From contig CAJTAL010000009.1 of the NCBI GenBank assembly GCA_910574285.1, forward strand, positions 62,001-126,000: a stretch of DNA of 64,000 bases. The letters are read 5' to 3'. The notes beneath the pieces were generated by a model. The model had not been told where the DNA came from and did no database searches. It worked only from the letters and a program-made list of their open reading frames with translations. The stretch comes from Lachnospiraceae bacterium (GTDB lineage Bacteria; Bacillota; Clostridia; Lachnospirales; Lachnospiraceae). This document shows positions 1 to 8,347 of this stretch, piece after piece (within the stretch, counting starts at the first letter, position 1; every line of letters begins with the position of its first letter). The position numbers were made by a program, and so were the translations under genes.

Positions 1-504
1 GAGAGGTTAGAAAATATTTGTGATGAAATTAAGGAATTAGAGAGGCAGAATGCAAAAAGAAGTGAAAATGTTTTAAAGGAACGGATTGCCTATATCGAAA
101 AGATGCTGCAGACAATGGGAATGATAGAAAAGGCCGTAGCTGCGGAAATGTTGGAGAATGTGGATAAGATATGGATTTATCCGGAATACATGGAGATTGT
201 TTTCAATCTGCCGGAGACAGCGGAGGCGGAGAATACCGATATCTCGGTACAGGAGTATGGGAACAGAATGAAAATAGAGTATGGAAATCTGTTCAATTAT
301 AGAAAAAAGAAAGAAGAAGAAAGGAACGCGATTATCCGGATGATGCAGGAAGACCCGTGCATAACGGCAAGGGAGATTGCGGAAAAGCTTATGATCAGCT
401 TATCCGGGGCAAATTATAGGATCGGCGTATTGAAGTCAGAGGGAAAGGTGAAGTTTAACGGAAGCGGCGGGAAAGGAGAGTGGGAAATAATAAGTCCTGT
501 TTGA
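1..504 (+). CDS. Large serine recombinase, C-terminal part (5' end outside window)
   Basis: The reading frame is open from base 1, so about 167 C-terminal residues of a longer protein are visible. It begins with a charged helical stretch and then has a segment around VDKIWIYPEYMEIVFNLPE, which resembles the end of the recombinase/coiled-coil region of large serine recombinases (typically ...KIxIYPDxxEIxF...). The last ~55 residues look like a small winged-helix domain (ITAREIAEKLMIS...VLKSEGKV), a tail seen on some Firmicute transposon and ICE recombinases. The catalytic serine domain would lie upstream. Such enzymes integrate and excise mobile elements by strand exchange at att sites. The interrupted permease at 1615-2412 fits an element end nearby. 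The family call comes from pattern similarity only, because the catalytic part is not visible. Confidence 0.72.
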   Translation, partial: ERLENICDEIKELERQNAKRSENVLKERIAYIEKMLQTMGMIEKAVAAEMLENVDKIWIYPEYMEIVFNLPETAEAENTDISVQEYGNRMKIEYGNLFNYRKKKEEERNAIIRMMQEDPCITAREIAEKLMISLSGANYRIGVLKSEGKVKFNGSGGKGEWEIISPV

Positions 505-576
505 TTGCAATTTTATCATTTATGCGTTAAAATAGTAACGATAAAAATTTTGTAGTTATAGTAAGGAGTGGGAAAA

Positions 577-1209
577 ATGGCCAGATATGTGAGAGACCTG
601 GTATTGAACAAGCCGGATGATTTTGTGCGGTTTATCATGAATGATTTTCTTCAGAAGAATGGTTTCGTGTTGTCCGACTGGAAGGGAGAGGCGGCGTACC
701 GTACCGGAGACGCGGTGATGGAAGGGTACAAATATTTGAAATGGAACTATGCGGGAGGTATCTTTCATCTGGAAGCATGGATGAAGGGGACTTTCGGAGG
801 AGAATGGAACCTTGACGGTTTCGTGGGAACCCTGCAGAAAAAACCATATAAAGAAAGTTTAGAGCAGTTATTTGCAACTCTCAACCAGCCGCTGTCAATG
901 AATCAGCAGGCAGCGCCGGGGCAGCCGATGCCGAATGTAGTTCCGGTACATACTGTGGATAATTCTAATGCGGCTACAATGGGACTGGTATTTGGAATTT
1001 TCAGTCTGATCTTTGCGTTTTTGATTCCGCTTGTCAGTATCATCCTGGCGTGTCTTGGATTCTCAAGGGCGAGGATGGGAGCGGGTTCCAGCAAGGCAGG
1101 AATGGCAAAAGCCGGGAAGGTTCTCTGCATTATAGGGATTGTTATTGCGGTTATCATGTGGGGAGTGAACATATTGATGGCAGTCTCGCCGCTGGCTATG
1201 TTACTTTAG
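577..1209 (+). CDS. Hypothetical membrane protein with C-terminal DUF4190-like region
   Basis: This encodes about 210 residues. I chose the ATG at 577 because AAGGAG (563-568) lies 8 bases upstream; a GTG at 568 would overlap that site. The N-terminal ~105 residues are soluble and rich in W, F and G (for example YKYLKWNYAGGIFHLEAW) and match no family I can name. After a Pro/Gln/Met linker come two hydrophobic segments at about residues 133-158 and 179-205, separated by a short basic, Gly/Ala-rich loop. That two-helix pattern is like DUF4190. It lies between the recombinase and a DUF3784 gene and is likely cargo of the integrated element. The frame continues open for 43 codons after the TAG stop without a start codon. 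No function can be assigned. Confidence 0.6.
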   Translation: MARYVRDLVLNKPDDFVRFIMNDFLQKNGFVLSDWKGEAAYRTGDAVMEGYKYLKWNYAGGIFHLEAWMKGTFGGEWNLDGFVGTLQKKPYKESLEQLFATLNQPLSMNQQAAPGQPMPNVVPVHTVDNSNAATMGLVFGIFSLIFAFLIPLVSIILACLGFSRARMGAGSSKAGMAKAGKVLCIIGIVIAVIMWGVNILMAVSPLAMLL

Positions 1210-1352
1210 GATAGACAGACGGCGCTGATACAGGGAGGGTTTGACTTTTTTGAGCCAAATCCTCCATATGAGAAATGTAAGGCTCAGTTTACGATATCCT
1301 TTGACGAGGATATGAAGGTGGGCGGTTTTTATATTAAATAAGGGAGAAGCGT

Positions 1353-1691
1353 ATGGAAAGATGGGCAGCGATGTGCGGCGTGATGAGTATTATTTTCTGG
1401 GGGATGGCGCTTTTATTTGCCCTCCTGAAGGGGAAAGCGGCTATCTTAATCTCCGGGTTTAATACGATGCCGAAGGAGCAGAGAAAGCAGTACGACAGAG
1501 AGAGGATGAGTAAGGATCAGAGGAATGCGTTTATCCTGTGGGCGGTCATTCTGGGGAGCGGATGCCTCTTGACTGAGCTGACTTCGTCAAAGAATGCGGC
1601 AATTGCAGCAGTCATTATCTGGCTTGTGGTATTTTTTCGGGACGTACATCTGGATGAAGAGAAAGCATTTGGGAAATATAAGATGAAGTAG
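1353..1691 (+). CDS. DUF3784-type small membrane protein
   Basis: This 112-residue protein has hydrophobic segments near residues 7-27 and 62-97. Between them is the stretch ISGFNTMPKEQRKQYDRERM, which matches the conserved loop of DUF3784 proteins (usually ISGYNTMSKEEKEKYDxxK). DUF3784 proteins are short integral membrane proteins of unknown function, common in Firmicutes. The start follows an AAGGGAGAAG ribosome binding site (1341-1350). The 3' end overlaps the chimeric tail of the opposing permease frame (1615-2412), so it appears to be the last gene before the element-chromosome junction. No role is inferred beyond membrane location. Confidence 0.65.
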   Translation: MERWAAMCGVMSIIFWGMALLFALLKGKAAILISGFNTMPKEQRKQYDRERMSKDQRNAFILWAVILGSGCLLTELTSSKNAAIAAVIIWLVVFFRDVHLDEEKAFGKYKMK

Positions 1692-2412
1692 TAGATTGTA
1701 TCAGAATGCCATCCCGTCTAAATACCTGACTGGAATATATGATTAGATATCCGAGCCCGTCTCTTGCGGCAAGGAATTCTCCGATGATCACGCCCACCAG
1801 GCAGAGTCCGATATTTACCTTCATATTACTGATGATTGCCGGAATGGAACTTGGCAGTACTACTTTCGAAAGCGCGTGGAACCGATTGCCCCCCAGTGTG
1901 TAGATCAGCTTGATTTTACCCGGATCTACGACGGTAAAGCTGGTGTACAGGCTTAAGATGCTTCCGAAGATGGCGACCGACATTCCGGCTACGATTATAG
2001 TTGTCTTGGTTGCTCCCAGCCATACGATTAAAAGCGGCGCCAATGCGGATTTTGGCAGGCTGTTCAGTACGACGAGATAGGGGTCCAGAATCTCGGAGAG
2101 CTTGCTGCTGAACCACAGGGCGACTGCCACCAGAATGCTGATGGCAATCACAAGCAGGAAGCTTATGATAGTTTCGAACAGTGTCACCCCGAGATGGAGG
2201 AATATACTTTTATCCATGAGCATTCCGAAGAAACAAAGCGCGATCTTAGAGGGACTGCTGAAAATAAAGGAATCTATGATTCCCACATTGGCGGTAAATT
2301 CCCATACAAACAGAAAACTCAGAAGGATCAGTATTCGGGATATACTGACGATTCGTTTATGCCTGCGGTGCATGAGCAGGTATTTCTTTTGTTCTGCCGA
2401 CAGATTATTCAT
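1615..2412 (-). pseudogene. NitT/TauT (SsuC-like) ABC transporter permease with replaced C-terminus
   Basis: Residues 1-231 look like a normal ABC permease of the nitrate/sulfonate/taurine family. There are about five membrane helices, an EAA-type coupling loop (residues ~165-191, LGGNRFHALSKVVLP) and the conserved GEFLAARDGLGYLI near residue 211. In homologues the text after SQVF continues into a final membrane helix and a basic tail. Here the family pattern stops at about residue 231 (base ~1720) and 34 unrelated, polar residues follow, ending inside the opposing DUF3784 gene. The last helix is therefore lost. The gene overlaps the ATPase gene upstream by 8 bases. The expected substrate-binding protein is absent and may lie beyond the element. 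The protein is probably non-functional, or was until element excision. Confidence 0.7.
1705..1725. other. Probable attachment-site junction of an integrated element
   Basis: Recognisable permease coding sequence ends at about base 1720 on the minus strand. From there leftward the sequence is unrelated and carries the recombinase-linked genes. A large serine recombinase integrating inside a gene would produce exactly such a boundary. The core dinucleotide cannot be identified without the other end or an empty site. Confidence 0.45.
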
Positions 2413-3172
2413 CTGTGTTCAACTCCTTCCATATCAGATTAAAATATGTCTTGAATTCCGGGGCGTTGCGCCGGTTCAGCGGTGTGTCTGCGTCAAGGTC
2501 GAAGATCAACGGAATGGTCTGCTTGATGGTCGCCGGACGGCCGGAAAGGATGATGATGCGGTCAGCCAGGGAGATGGCTTCCGACAGGTCATGGGTTACA
2601 AGGAGGGCGGATTTACCTTCTTTGCGGATGATCTGGCCGATGTCGTCGCCGACGGTCAGGCGCGTCTGATAATCAAGAGCGGAGAAGGGTTCATCCAGAA
2701 GCAGAAGGTCAGGCTCTAATACCAGGGTTCGGATCAAGGCGGCTCTCTGCCGCATGCCTCCGGATAATTCAGAAGGGTGCGAGGATTCGAATTGGCGGAG
2801 ACCATAGAGGTCTAACAGATCGTGGGCCCGTTCCCTGGTGCGGGCAGTCAGCATGTGCTGGATCTCAAGACCCAGGATTACGTTATTGTATATGGTACGC
2901 CATTCAAAAAGTTCGTCGTGCTGAAGCATATAGCCTACGTTCGTGGTACTTTCTTTTAAGTATTTTCCATTAATTTTAATCAGACCTTTCTCCGGTTCCA
3001 GGAGCCCGGAGATTAGTGAGAGTAAGGTAGATTTGCCGCATCCGGACGGACCCACGATGGAGACGAATTCGCCTTTGTTCAGTGCAAAAGATATGTCCGT
3101 AAGAGCGGGAGTCTCGCCGTCCAGGGTATGGTAGGCATAATGGATGTGTTTGAGTTCTAGAACTTGTTCCAT
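2405..3172 (-). CDS. NitT/TauT-family ABC transporter ATP-binding protein
   Basis: This 255-residue ATPase would energise an importer of the nitrate/sulfonate/taurine/thiamine-precursor type. Visible motifs are Walker A GPSGCGKST (41-49), the ABC signature LSGGMRQR (137-144), Walker B LLLLDEP (157-163) and the H-loop VTHD (193-196). I chose the ATG at 3172 because AGGAGG lies five bases upstream; an in-frame ATG at 3196 lacks such a site. The stop overlaps the permease start by 8 bases, which shows translational coupling. The substrate cannot be read, since no binding protein or riboswitch is present. The transporter is probably disabled by the permease truncation, so this gene may be a relic. 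Confidence 0.9.
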   Translation of the reverse strand: MEQVLELKHIHYAYHTLDGETPALTDISFALNKGEFVSIVGPSGCGKSTLLSLISGLLEPEKGLIKINGKYLKESTTNVGYMLQHDELFEWRTIYNNVILGLEIQHMLTARTRERAHDLLDLYGLRQFESSHPSELSGGMRQRAALIRTLVLEPDLLLLDEPFSALDYQTRLTVGDDIGQIIRKEGKSALLVTHDLSEAISLADRIIILSGRPATIKQTIPLIFDLDADTPLNRRNAPEFKTYFNLIWKELNTDE

Positions 3173-3295
3173 AGAAACCTCCTGTGTTTTTGTCATGATT
3201 CAGCTTAAAGTCACTGTGGTGCAGTTTCCTCGCAGCCAAAAATTGAATGATTACATTATTTTATGTAAATATCGGGATTTCGTGACGGATTCATC

Positions 3296-3324
3296 TTGTC
3301 AGAAGTAAAGAAAGCGGTTATAAT
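3296..3324 (+). promoter_or_regulatory. Sigma-A-type promoter for queH
   Basis: TTGTCA (3296-3301) and TATAAT (3319-3324) are separated by exactly 17 bases. The site lies 88 bases upstream of the queH start. Confidence 0.75.
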
Positions 3325-3411
3325 GCAAAAGTATACATAAGCAGACAGAGTCCGACATTGGGGATCAGAAGATCCGGCGGGGTTGAGATGTTTTTGGAGG
3401 AAAGAGATTCC

Positions 3412-4026
3412 ATGAATTACCAGAAAGAGTTGGATAAATTGATTGAGCGGCTTGAAAAGCAGGAAAAGGTGCCAAGTCTCTTGCTGCACAGTTGCTGTGC
3501 GTCTTGCAGCAGTTATGTGATAGAATACCTGAGTAATTATTTTAAAATTACCGTGTTCTATTATAATCCGAATATTTATCCGGAGAGCGAATACACGAAG
3601 CGTATTCTGGAACAGCAGACCTTGATTACGCAGATGAAGACCCGGTATCCGGTTGCGTTTATGGCAGGGAATTATGACAGTGACCGTTTCTATGAGATGG
3701 CGAAGGGTCTGGAGCATGTGAAGGAAGGCAAAGAGCGGTGCTTTCGATGTTATGAACTGAGACTTCGTGAAGCGTCAGAGGTTGCGAAGAAGTGCGGATT
3801 TGATTATTTTACGACTACTTTAAGCATCAGCCCCCTTAAGAACGCGGCTAAGCTGAATGAGATTGGGATGAGGCTTTCTGAAGAATACGGGGTAGAGTAT
3901 CTGGTATCTGATTTTAAGAAGAAGAACGGTTATAAGCGTTCGATTGAATTGTCAAAGAAATATGATCTGTACCGGCAGGATTATTGCGGATGTGAGTTCT
4001 CTGTGCCGGCTTCACGAAGGGCGTAG
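3412..4026 (+). CDS. queH: Epoxyqueuosine reductase QueH
   Basis: This 204-residue protein of the former DUF208 family catalyses the last step of queuosine biosynthesis, the reduction of epoxyqueuosine to queuosine in tRNA. It is a non-orthologous replacement for the cobalamin enzyme QueG. The conserved cysteine sites are visible: HSCCASCSS (26-34), RCFRCYELRL (about residue 110) and YCGCEFS near the C-terminus, together with FTTTLSISPLK. These bind an Fe-S cluster and an adjacent metal in the family. I chose the ATG at 3412, preceded by GGAGGA; upstream TTG (3358) and ATG (3388) codons are in frame but extend beyond the family's usual start. The gene appears monocistronic, with its own promoter. 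Confidence 0.92.
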   Translation: MNYQKELDKLIERLEKQEKVPSLLLHSCCASCSSYVIEYLSNYFKITVFYYNPNIYPESEYTKRILEQQTLITQMKTRYPVAFMAGNYDSDRFYEMAKGLEHVKEGKERCFRCYELRLREASEVAKKCGFDYFTTTLSISPLKNAAKLNEIGMRLSEEYGVEYLVSDFKKKNGYKRSIELSKKYDLYRQDYCGCEFSVPASRRA

Positions 4027-4085
4027 ATTAGAATCTTAATGTTTTGTTTTGGAAAGTATCCGGTGTGTATATAAGCAGTAAAGAA

Positions 4086-4140
4086 GCAGATAGAGATAGA
4101 TAGATAGAGATAGATAGAGATAGCGATAGAGAGAGAAAGA
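4086..4140. repeat. GATA-type tetranucleotide repeat in the argH leader
   Basis: About 50 bases are built almost wholly from GATA and GAGATA units, degenerating into GAGA/GAAA just before the argH ribosome binding site. It is purine-rich on the plus strand and non-coding. Repeats of this kind can change length by slippage. Confidence 0.8.
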
Positions 4141-4166
4141 AAAAGCATATAAGGGAGATGAAAAAT

Positions 4167-5546
4167 ATGGCACAGTTATGGGGCGGCCGTTTTACCAAAG
4201 AAACGGACCGGTTGGTATATGAATTTAATGCGTCGATCTCTTTTGACAAGAGATTCTATGCCCAGGATATCCGGGGCAGTATCGCGCATGTGATGATGCT
4301 GGCGAGGCAGGGAATCCTGACAGGAACCGAGAAGGATGAGATTGTGAACGGATTGGAAGGGATTTTGAGCGACGTTGAGAGCGGAAAACTTGAGATTACG
4401 GATCAGTATGAAGATATCCACAGTTTCGTGGAGGCGACGCTGATCGACCGGATCGGAGAACCGGGAAAGAAGCTGCATACTGGACGAAGCCGCAACGACC
4501 AGGTGGCGTTGGATATGAAGCTTTATGCCAGGGACGAGGTGCATATCTTAAATCAATTAGTCAGGGAACTGCTCCTTTCGATTCTTACGATTATGGAAGA
4601 GAATGTGGACACTTATATGCCGGGATTTACACATCTTCAGAAAGCGCAGCCGGTTACGCTGGCACACCATATGGGGGCGTATTTTGAGATGTTCCGGAGG
4701 GATCATGAGAGACTTGTGGGGATCTATGACAGGATGGATACTTGTCCGTTAGGTTCCGGCGCCCTGGCGGGAACGACTTATCCTTTGGATCGGGATTATA
4801 CGGCGAGTCTGCTTGGATTCGAAGGTCCGACGAGAAACAGTATGGACGGTGTATCGGATCGGGATTATCTTCTGGAATTATTGTCGGCGCTTTCGATTAT
4901 GATGATGCATTTGAGCCGCTTTTCCGAAGAGGTGATAATCTGGAATTCCAATGAATACCAGTTTGTGGAGATTGACGACGCCTACAGTACCGGGAGCAGT
5001 ATCATGCCTCAGAAGAAGAATCCGGATATTGCAGAACTAGTCCGCGGAAAAACCGGCCGTGTCTATGGGGCGCTGAATGCTCTCCTGGTTGCGATGAAGG
5101 GAATTCCGCTTGCATATAATAAGGATATGCAGGAGGATAAGGAATGGGTGTTCGATGCGATTGATACGGCGAAGGGATGCCTTGTCTTATTCACCGGAAT
5201 GCTTAGGACTTTGAATTTCAAGAAGGAGCAGATGGAAGACAGTGCGAAACATGGATTTACCAACGCCACGGATGCGGCGGATTATCTGGTGAACCACGGC
5301 GTGCCGTTCCGGGATGCGCACGGCATCGTGGGGCAGTTGGTTCTTCTTTGTATCGAGAAGAATGCGGCGCTTGACGATCTGCCGCTTGAGGAATATCGGA
5401 AGATATCACCGGTTTTTGAAGAGGATATTTATGACGCGATCAGTATGGAAACCTGTGTGAATAAACGGATTACAGCCGGGGCGCCCGGGAAGACGGCGAT
5501 GGAGGCGGAGATCGCCGCCTGCAGAAAATATCTGGATGAGTATTAA
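4167..5546 (+). CDS. argH: Argininosuccinate lyase
   Basis: This 459-residue enzyme cleaves argininosuccinate to arginine and fumarate, the last step of arginine synthesis. It is a homotetramer of the fumarase/aspartase superfamily. Visible family signatures are the N-terminal LWGGRF, TGRSRNDQVALD, the catalytic-region sequence FTHLQKAQPVT, and the signature loop GSSIMPQKKNPD near residue 275. The ATG at 4167 is preferred because AAGGGAG (4151-4157) is nine bases upstream; the ATG at 4158 abuts that site. argG is not beside it, so argH stands alone here. Its leader contains the GATA repeat. Confidence 0.97.
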   Translation: MAQLWGGRFTKETDRLVYEFNASISFDKRFYAQDIRGSIAHVMMLARQGILTGTEKDEIVNGLEGILSDVESGKLEITDQYEDIHSFVEATLIDRIGEPGKKLHTGRSRNDQVALDMKLYARDEVHILNQLVRELLLSILTIMEENVDTYMPGFTHLQKAQPVTLAHHMGAYFEMFRRDHERLVGIYDRMDTCPLGSGALAGTTYPLDRDYTASLLGFEGPTRNSMDGVSDRDYLLELLSALSIMMMHLSRFSEEVIIWNSNEYQFVEIDDAYSTGSSIMPQKKNPDIAELVRGKTGRVYGALNALLVAMKGIPLAYNKDMQEDKEWVFDAIDTAKGCLVLFTGMLRTLNFKKEQMEDSAKHGFTNATDAADYLVNHGVPFRDAHGIVGQLVLLCIEKNAALDDLPLEEYRKISPVFEEDIYDAISMETCVNKRITAGAPGKTAMEAEIAACRKYLDEY

Positions 5547-5659
5547 TATAAAGATGTTCCGATAGGAGCGCGGATATAGTGCGGTAAGACGCTATCCGGT
5601 TAAGAAGATTGATGTCTGATAAATAAGCAGTAATGAATGGTAAAAGGAGTAGATGAATC

Positions 5660-6754
5660 ATGGAACAGAAATTAAGAGTAGGTATTTTAGGAGCAACGGG
5701 GATGGTTGGACAGCGTTTTATCTCACTGCTTGAGAATCATCCGTGGTTTGAGGTGGTGACGGTAGCTGCAAGCCCGAGGTCTGCGGGAAAGACCTATGAG
5801 GAAGCGGTAGGAGACCGCTGGAAGATGACGACGCCGATGCCGGAGGGAGTAAAGAAGCTGACAGTATGGAATGTCAATGAAGTAGAGAAGGTTGCGGCGA
5901 CCGTTGACTTTGTGTTCAGCGCCGTAGATATGACAAAGGATGAGATCAAAGCGATCGAAGAGGAATATGCGAAGACCGAGACGCCAGTTGTGTCGAACAA
6001 CAGCGCGCATCGGTGGACGCCGGATGTACCGATGGTGGTGCCGGAGATCAATTCCGATCATTTTGCGGTGATTGAAGATCAGAAGAAGCGTCTTGGAACG
6101 ACACGAGGGTTTATCGCGGTAAAGCCGAACTGTTCGATTCAAAGTTATGCGCCGTGCCTGGCTGCATGGAAGGAGTTTGAGCCGACGGAAGTGATCGCGA
6201 CGACTTATCAGGCGATCTCAGGCGCAGGAAAGACATTCAAAGACTGGCCGGAGATGGTGGAAAATATTATCCCCTATATAGGCGGGGAAGAAGAAAAAAG
6301 CGAGCAGGAGCCGCTCCGTGTATTAGGAAGGGTGGAAGGAGGTCAGATCGTAAAAGCTGATCTGCCGAAAATAACCTGTCAGTGTATCCGGGTGCCTGTC
6401 CTGAACGGCCACACTGCGGCAGTATTCGTTAAGTTTGCGAAGAAACCTTCGAAGGAGGAACTGATCGAGAAGCTGGTGAACTATAAAGGATATCCCCAGG
6501 AGCAGAAGCTTCCGAGCGCGCCGAAGCAGTTTATCCAATATCTCAGTGATGATAACCGTCCGCAGGTAACGATGGATGTGGACTATGAGAAGGGGATGGG
6601 AATCTCTGTCGGGCGGCTGAGAGAGGACAGTATCTATGATTATAAGTTTGTCGGACTCTCCCATAACACCGTGCGCGGCGCGGCCGGAGGAGCAGTACTC
6701 TGTGCGGAAGCGCTAACGGCAAAAGGGTATATTAAAACAAAAGATCCGCAGTAA
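5660..6754 (+). CDS. asd: Aspartate-semialdehyde dehydrogenase
   Basis: This 364-residue enzyme reduces aspartyl phosphate to aspartate semialdehyde with NADPH. The product is the branch point to lysine/diaminopimelate, threonine and methionine. It has the N-terminal nucleotide-binding GATGMVGQR (10-18) and the catalytic cysteine Cys158 in VKPNCSIQ. The length and the KPNCS context match the archaeal/fungal-type branch of ASADH common in Clostridia. An AAGGAG site precedes the ATG. A hairpin at about 5570-5600 (CGGATA...TATCCG) lies in its leader but lacks a terminator U-tract. A strong terminator follows the gene. Confidence 0.95.
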   Translation: MEQKLRVGILGATGMVGQRFISLLENHPWFEVVTVAASPRSAGKTYEEAVGDRWKMTTPMPEGVKKLTVWNVNEVEKVAATVDFVFSAVDMTKDEIKAIEEEYAKTETPVVSNNSAHRWTPDVPMVVPEINSDHFAVIEDQKKRLGTTRGFIAVKPNCSIQSYAPCLAAWKEFEPTEVIATTYQAISGAGKTFKDWPEMVENIIPYIGGEEEKSEQEPLRVLGRVEGGQIVKADLPKITCQCIRVPVLNGHTAAVFVKFAKKPSKEELIEKLVNYKGYPQEQKLPSAPKQFIQYLSDDNRPQVTMDVDYEKGMGISVGRLREDSIYDYKFVGLSHNTVRGAAGGAVLCAEALTAKGYIKTKDPQ

Positions 6755-6765
6755 ATTTCAAATGT

Positions 6766-6823
6766 CAAAAACCCCTTCTGCGGGCATCGCGCTATAGCGT
6801 GTCCGGCAGAAGAGGTTTTTTTA
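6766..6823. terminator. Bidirectional terminator between asd and the MATE gene
   Basis: AAAAACC..TTCTGC pairs with GCAGAAG.GGTTTTTT around a 25-base loop region. There are A-runs on the left and T-runs on the right, so it serves asd on the plus strand and the convergent MATE gene on the minus strand. Confidence 0.85.
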
Positions 6824-8179
6824 TGTATATCCAAAAAGCTGTTCCATTTTTCTTATAACTATAAAATAGCTGATAATCAGGATAACGACCGCGCCGGTCC
6901 ATGCCATGATCTCGGCATAGAAGATGCCGTGTTCTCCGATCAGCATCGGCAGAAAGACGGCGGTTACGGCGCGCATAACAAATTCCGCAATCCCGGATAC
7001 CAGAGGGAGGATGGTATTGCCCATTCCCTGAATCGCGGAACGCGTGATGTGAAGGATGTAGAGGATAGGAAGACAGATACTCATGACCGCCAGATAGTAG
7101 TAGGCAATCTGTAAGGTCTGTTCAAATTCCTCGGGTGTGCCGGAAATAAACCAGCTGAGAATTTCTTTACCAAAAAAGAGCATGAGGAGCGCGATAAACA
7201 GAGACGTTAATAATGCGATCAGGATCGCTGATTTCACGCCTTTTCTGATACGGTCTGTCCTCTTGGCGCCGAGATTCTGTCCGGTATAAGTTACCATAGC
7301 GTATCCGTAAGAGGTGGCGGCCACTTCTAATACACCGTAGAGCTTATTCGTAGCGGTAAATCCGGCGATAAACAGCACGCCGAAACCATTGACTACGAAT
7401 TGGACGATCATTCCCCCTACCGAGATGATTGCATTCTGGAATGCCATAGGGAACCCCAGCATAAGCAGGCGGAGGGGAAGCCTGCCGGATGGCCGGAAAT
7501 CTGCCTTCTGCAGCGTCAATATATCTATCTTCCGAATATGATACAGACAGAACAGACTGGATATCAGCTGGGCGATCAGGGTGGCTATGGCTGCCCCGGC
7601 GATACCAAAACCCAGAACCAGTACGAACAGCAGATCAAGGAAGATGTTTGTCGCGGCGGCCACGATCATTGCGTGAAGCGGAGTCTGCCCGTCGCCCAGA
7701 GAGCGCAGGATGGACGCCAGAAGATTATATGCCATGACGACAGGAATTCCTAGATACATAATGCGCAGGTAAAGAAGCGCGTCAGGGAGAATCCTGGCGG
7801 GCGTATTAAGAAGTTCCAGGACAGGGCGCGCCAGTAATTGTCCGATTCCAAGCAGTACTATGGCGGACAGCAGGGAGAGGACGGCAGAATTTCCGACGGA
7901 TCTGCGTAAATTATCGTATCTTTTGGCGCCGAATTCCTGTGCCAGGAGGATACCGAAGCCCTGGGTAAAACCCTGAATAATGCCGAGCATCATCCAATTC
8001 ATCCAATCTGCGGCGCCTAAGGCGGCCAGAGCGCTTACGCCAAGGGCTTTTCCTACGACCATAGTATCTACAACCGTATAAAGCTGCTGAAAGACGTTGC
8101 CGATCATCAGCGGGATTGCGAAGGAGAAGATCAGTGGAACGGGCTTTCCTTCCGTCATATTCTTTACATGTGATGCCAT
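6821..8179 (-). CDS. MATE-family efflux transporter
   Basis: This is a 452-residue polytopic membrane protein with about 12 helices in two related halves, the normal MATE size. The N-terminal sequence PLIFSFAIPLMIGNVFQQLYT, with VDTMVVGKALG following, is typical of the NorM/DinF superfamily. MATE proteins export cationic drugs or metabolites in exchange for Na+ or H+. The substrate cannot be inferred. A GAGG ribosome binding site lies seven bases before the ATG at 8179. A hairpin (8241-8261) lies in its leader. It is distinct from the MATE-kinase fusion at 39593-41350. Confidence 0.93.
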   Translation of the reverse strand: MASHVKNMTEGKPVPLIFSFAIPLMIGNVFQQLYTVVDTMVVGKALGVSALAALGAADWMNWMMLGIIQGFTQGFGILLAQEFGAKRYDNLRRSVGNSAVLSLLSAIVLLGIGQLLARPVLELLNTPARILPDALLYLRIMYLGIPVVMAYNLLASILRSLGDGQTPLHAMIVAAATNIFLDLLFVLVLGFGIAGAAIATLIAQLISSLFCLYHIRKIDILTLQKADFRPSGRLPLRLLMLGFPMAFQNAIISVGGMIVQFVVNGFGVLFIAGFTATNKLYGVLEVAATSYGYAMVTYTGQNLGAKRTDRIRKGVKSAILIALLTSLFIALLMLFFGKEILSWFISGTPEEFEQTLQIAYYYLAVMSICLPILYILHITRSAIQGMGNTILPLVSGIAEFVMRAVTAVFLPMLIGEHGIFYAEIMAWTGAVVILIISYFIVIRKMEQLFGYT

Positions 8180-8347
8180 TATGAAACCTCGTTATTCATC
8201 TTAATTATCTTAGTCCTGTTATTTTTTTCAGGCGGCCTGCCGGCAGTATGGGAAACTGCCGAAGGATCTGCCGGACAAGGGTACGTCTGCCATCATATCA
8301 CGGATTTTGCCTACTTACAATAGATTATCCAAATTATATCAGGATAA

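Noticed and set aside
2102-2719. 205-codon plus-strand open frame across the ABC genes
   Set aside because: It is antisense to two recognisable ABC genes and lacks protein-like motifs.
3197-3295. Thiamine (TPP) riboswitch upstream of the ABC ATPase
   Set aside because: The conserved TPP core (CTGAGA and the downstream motif) is not present in the leader.
5570-5602. Lysine riboswitch in the asd leader
   Set aside because: A single short hairpin (CGGATA...TATCCG) is far too small for the lysine riboswitch and no conserved core is visible.
8221-8280. Hairpin in the MATE leader, considered as terminator or riboswitch
   Set aside because: The stem (CGGCAGT/ACTGCCG) is real, but the T-run lies on the wrong side for a minus-strand terminator, and I could not match it to a known riboswitch consensus.
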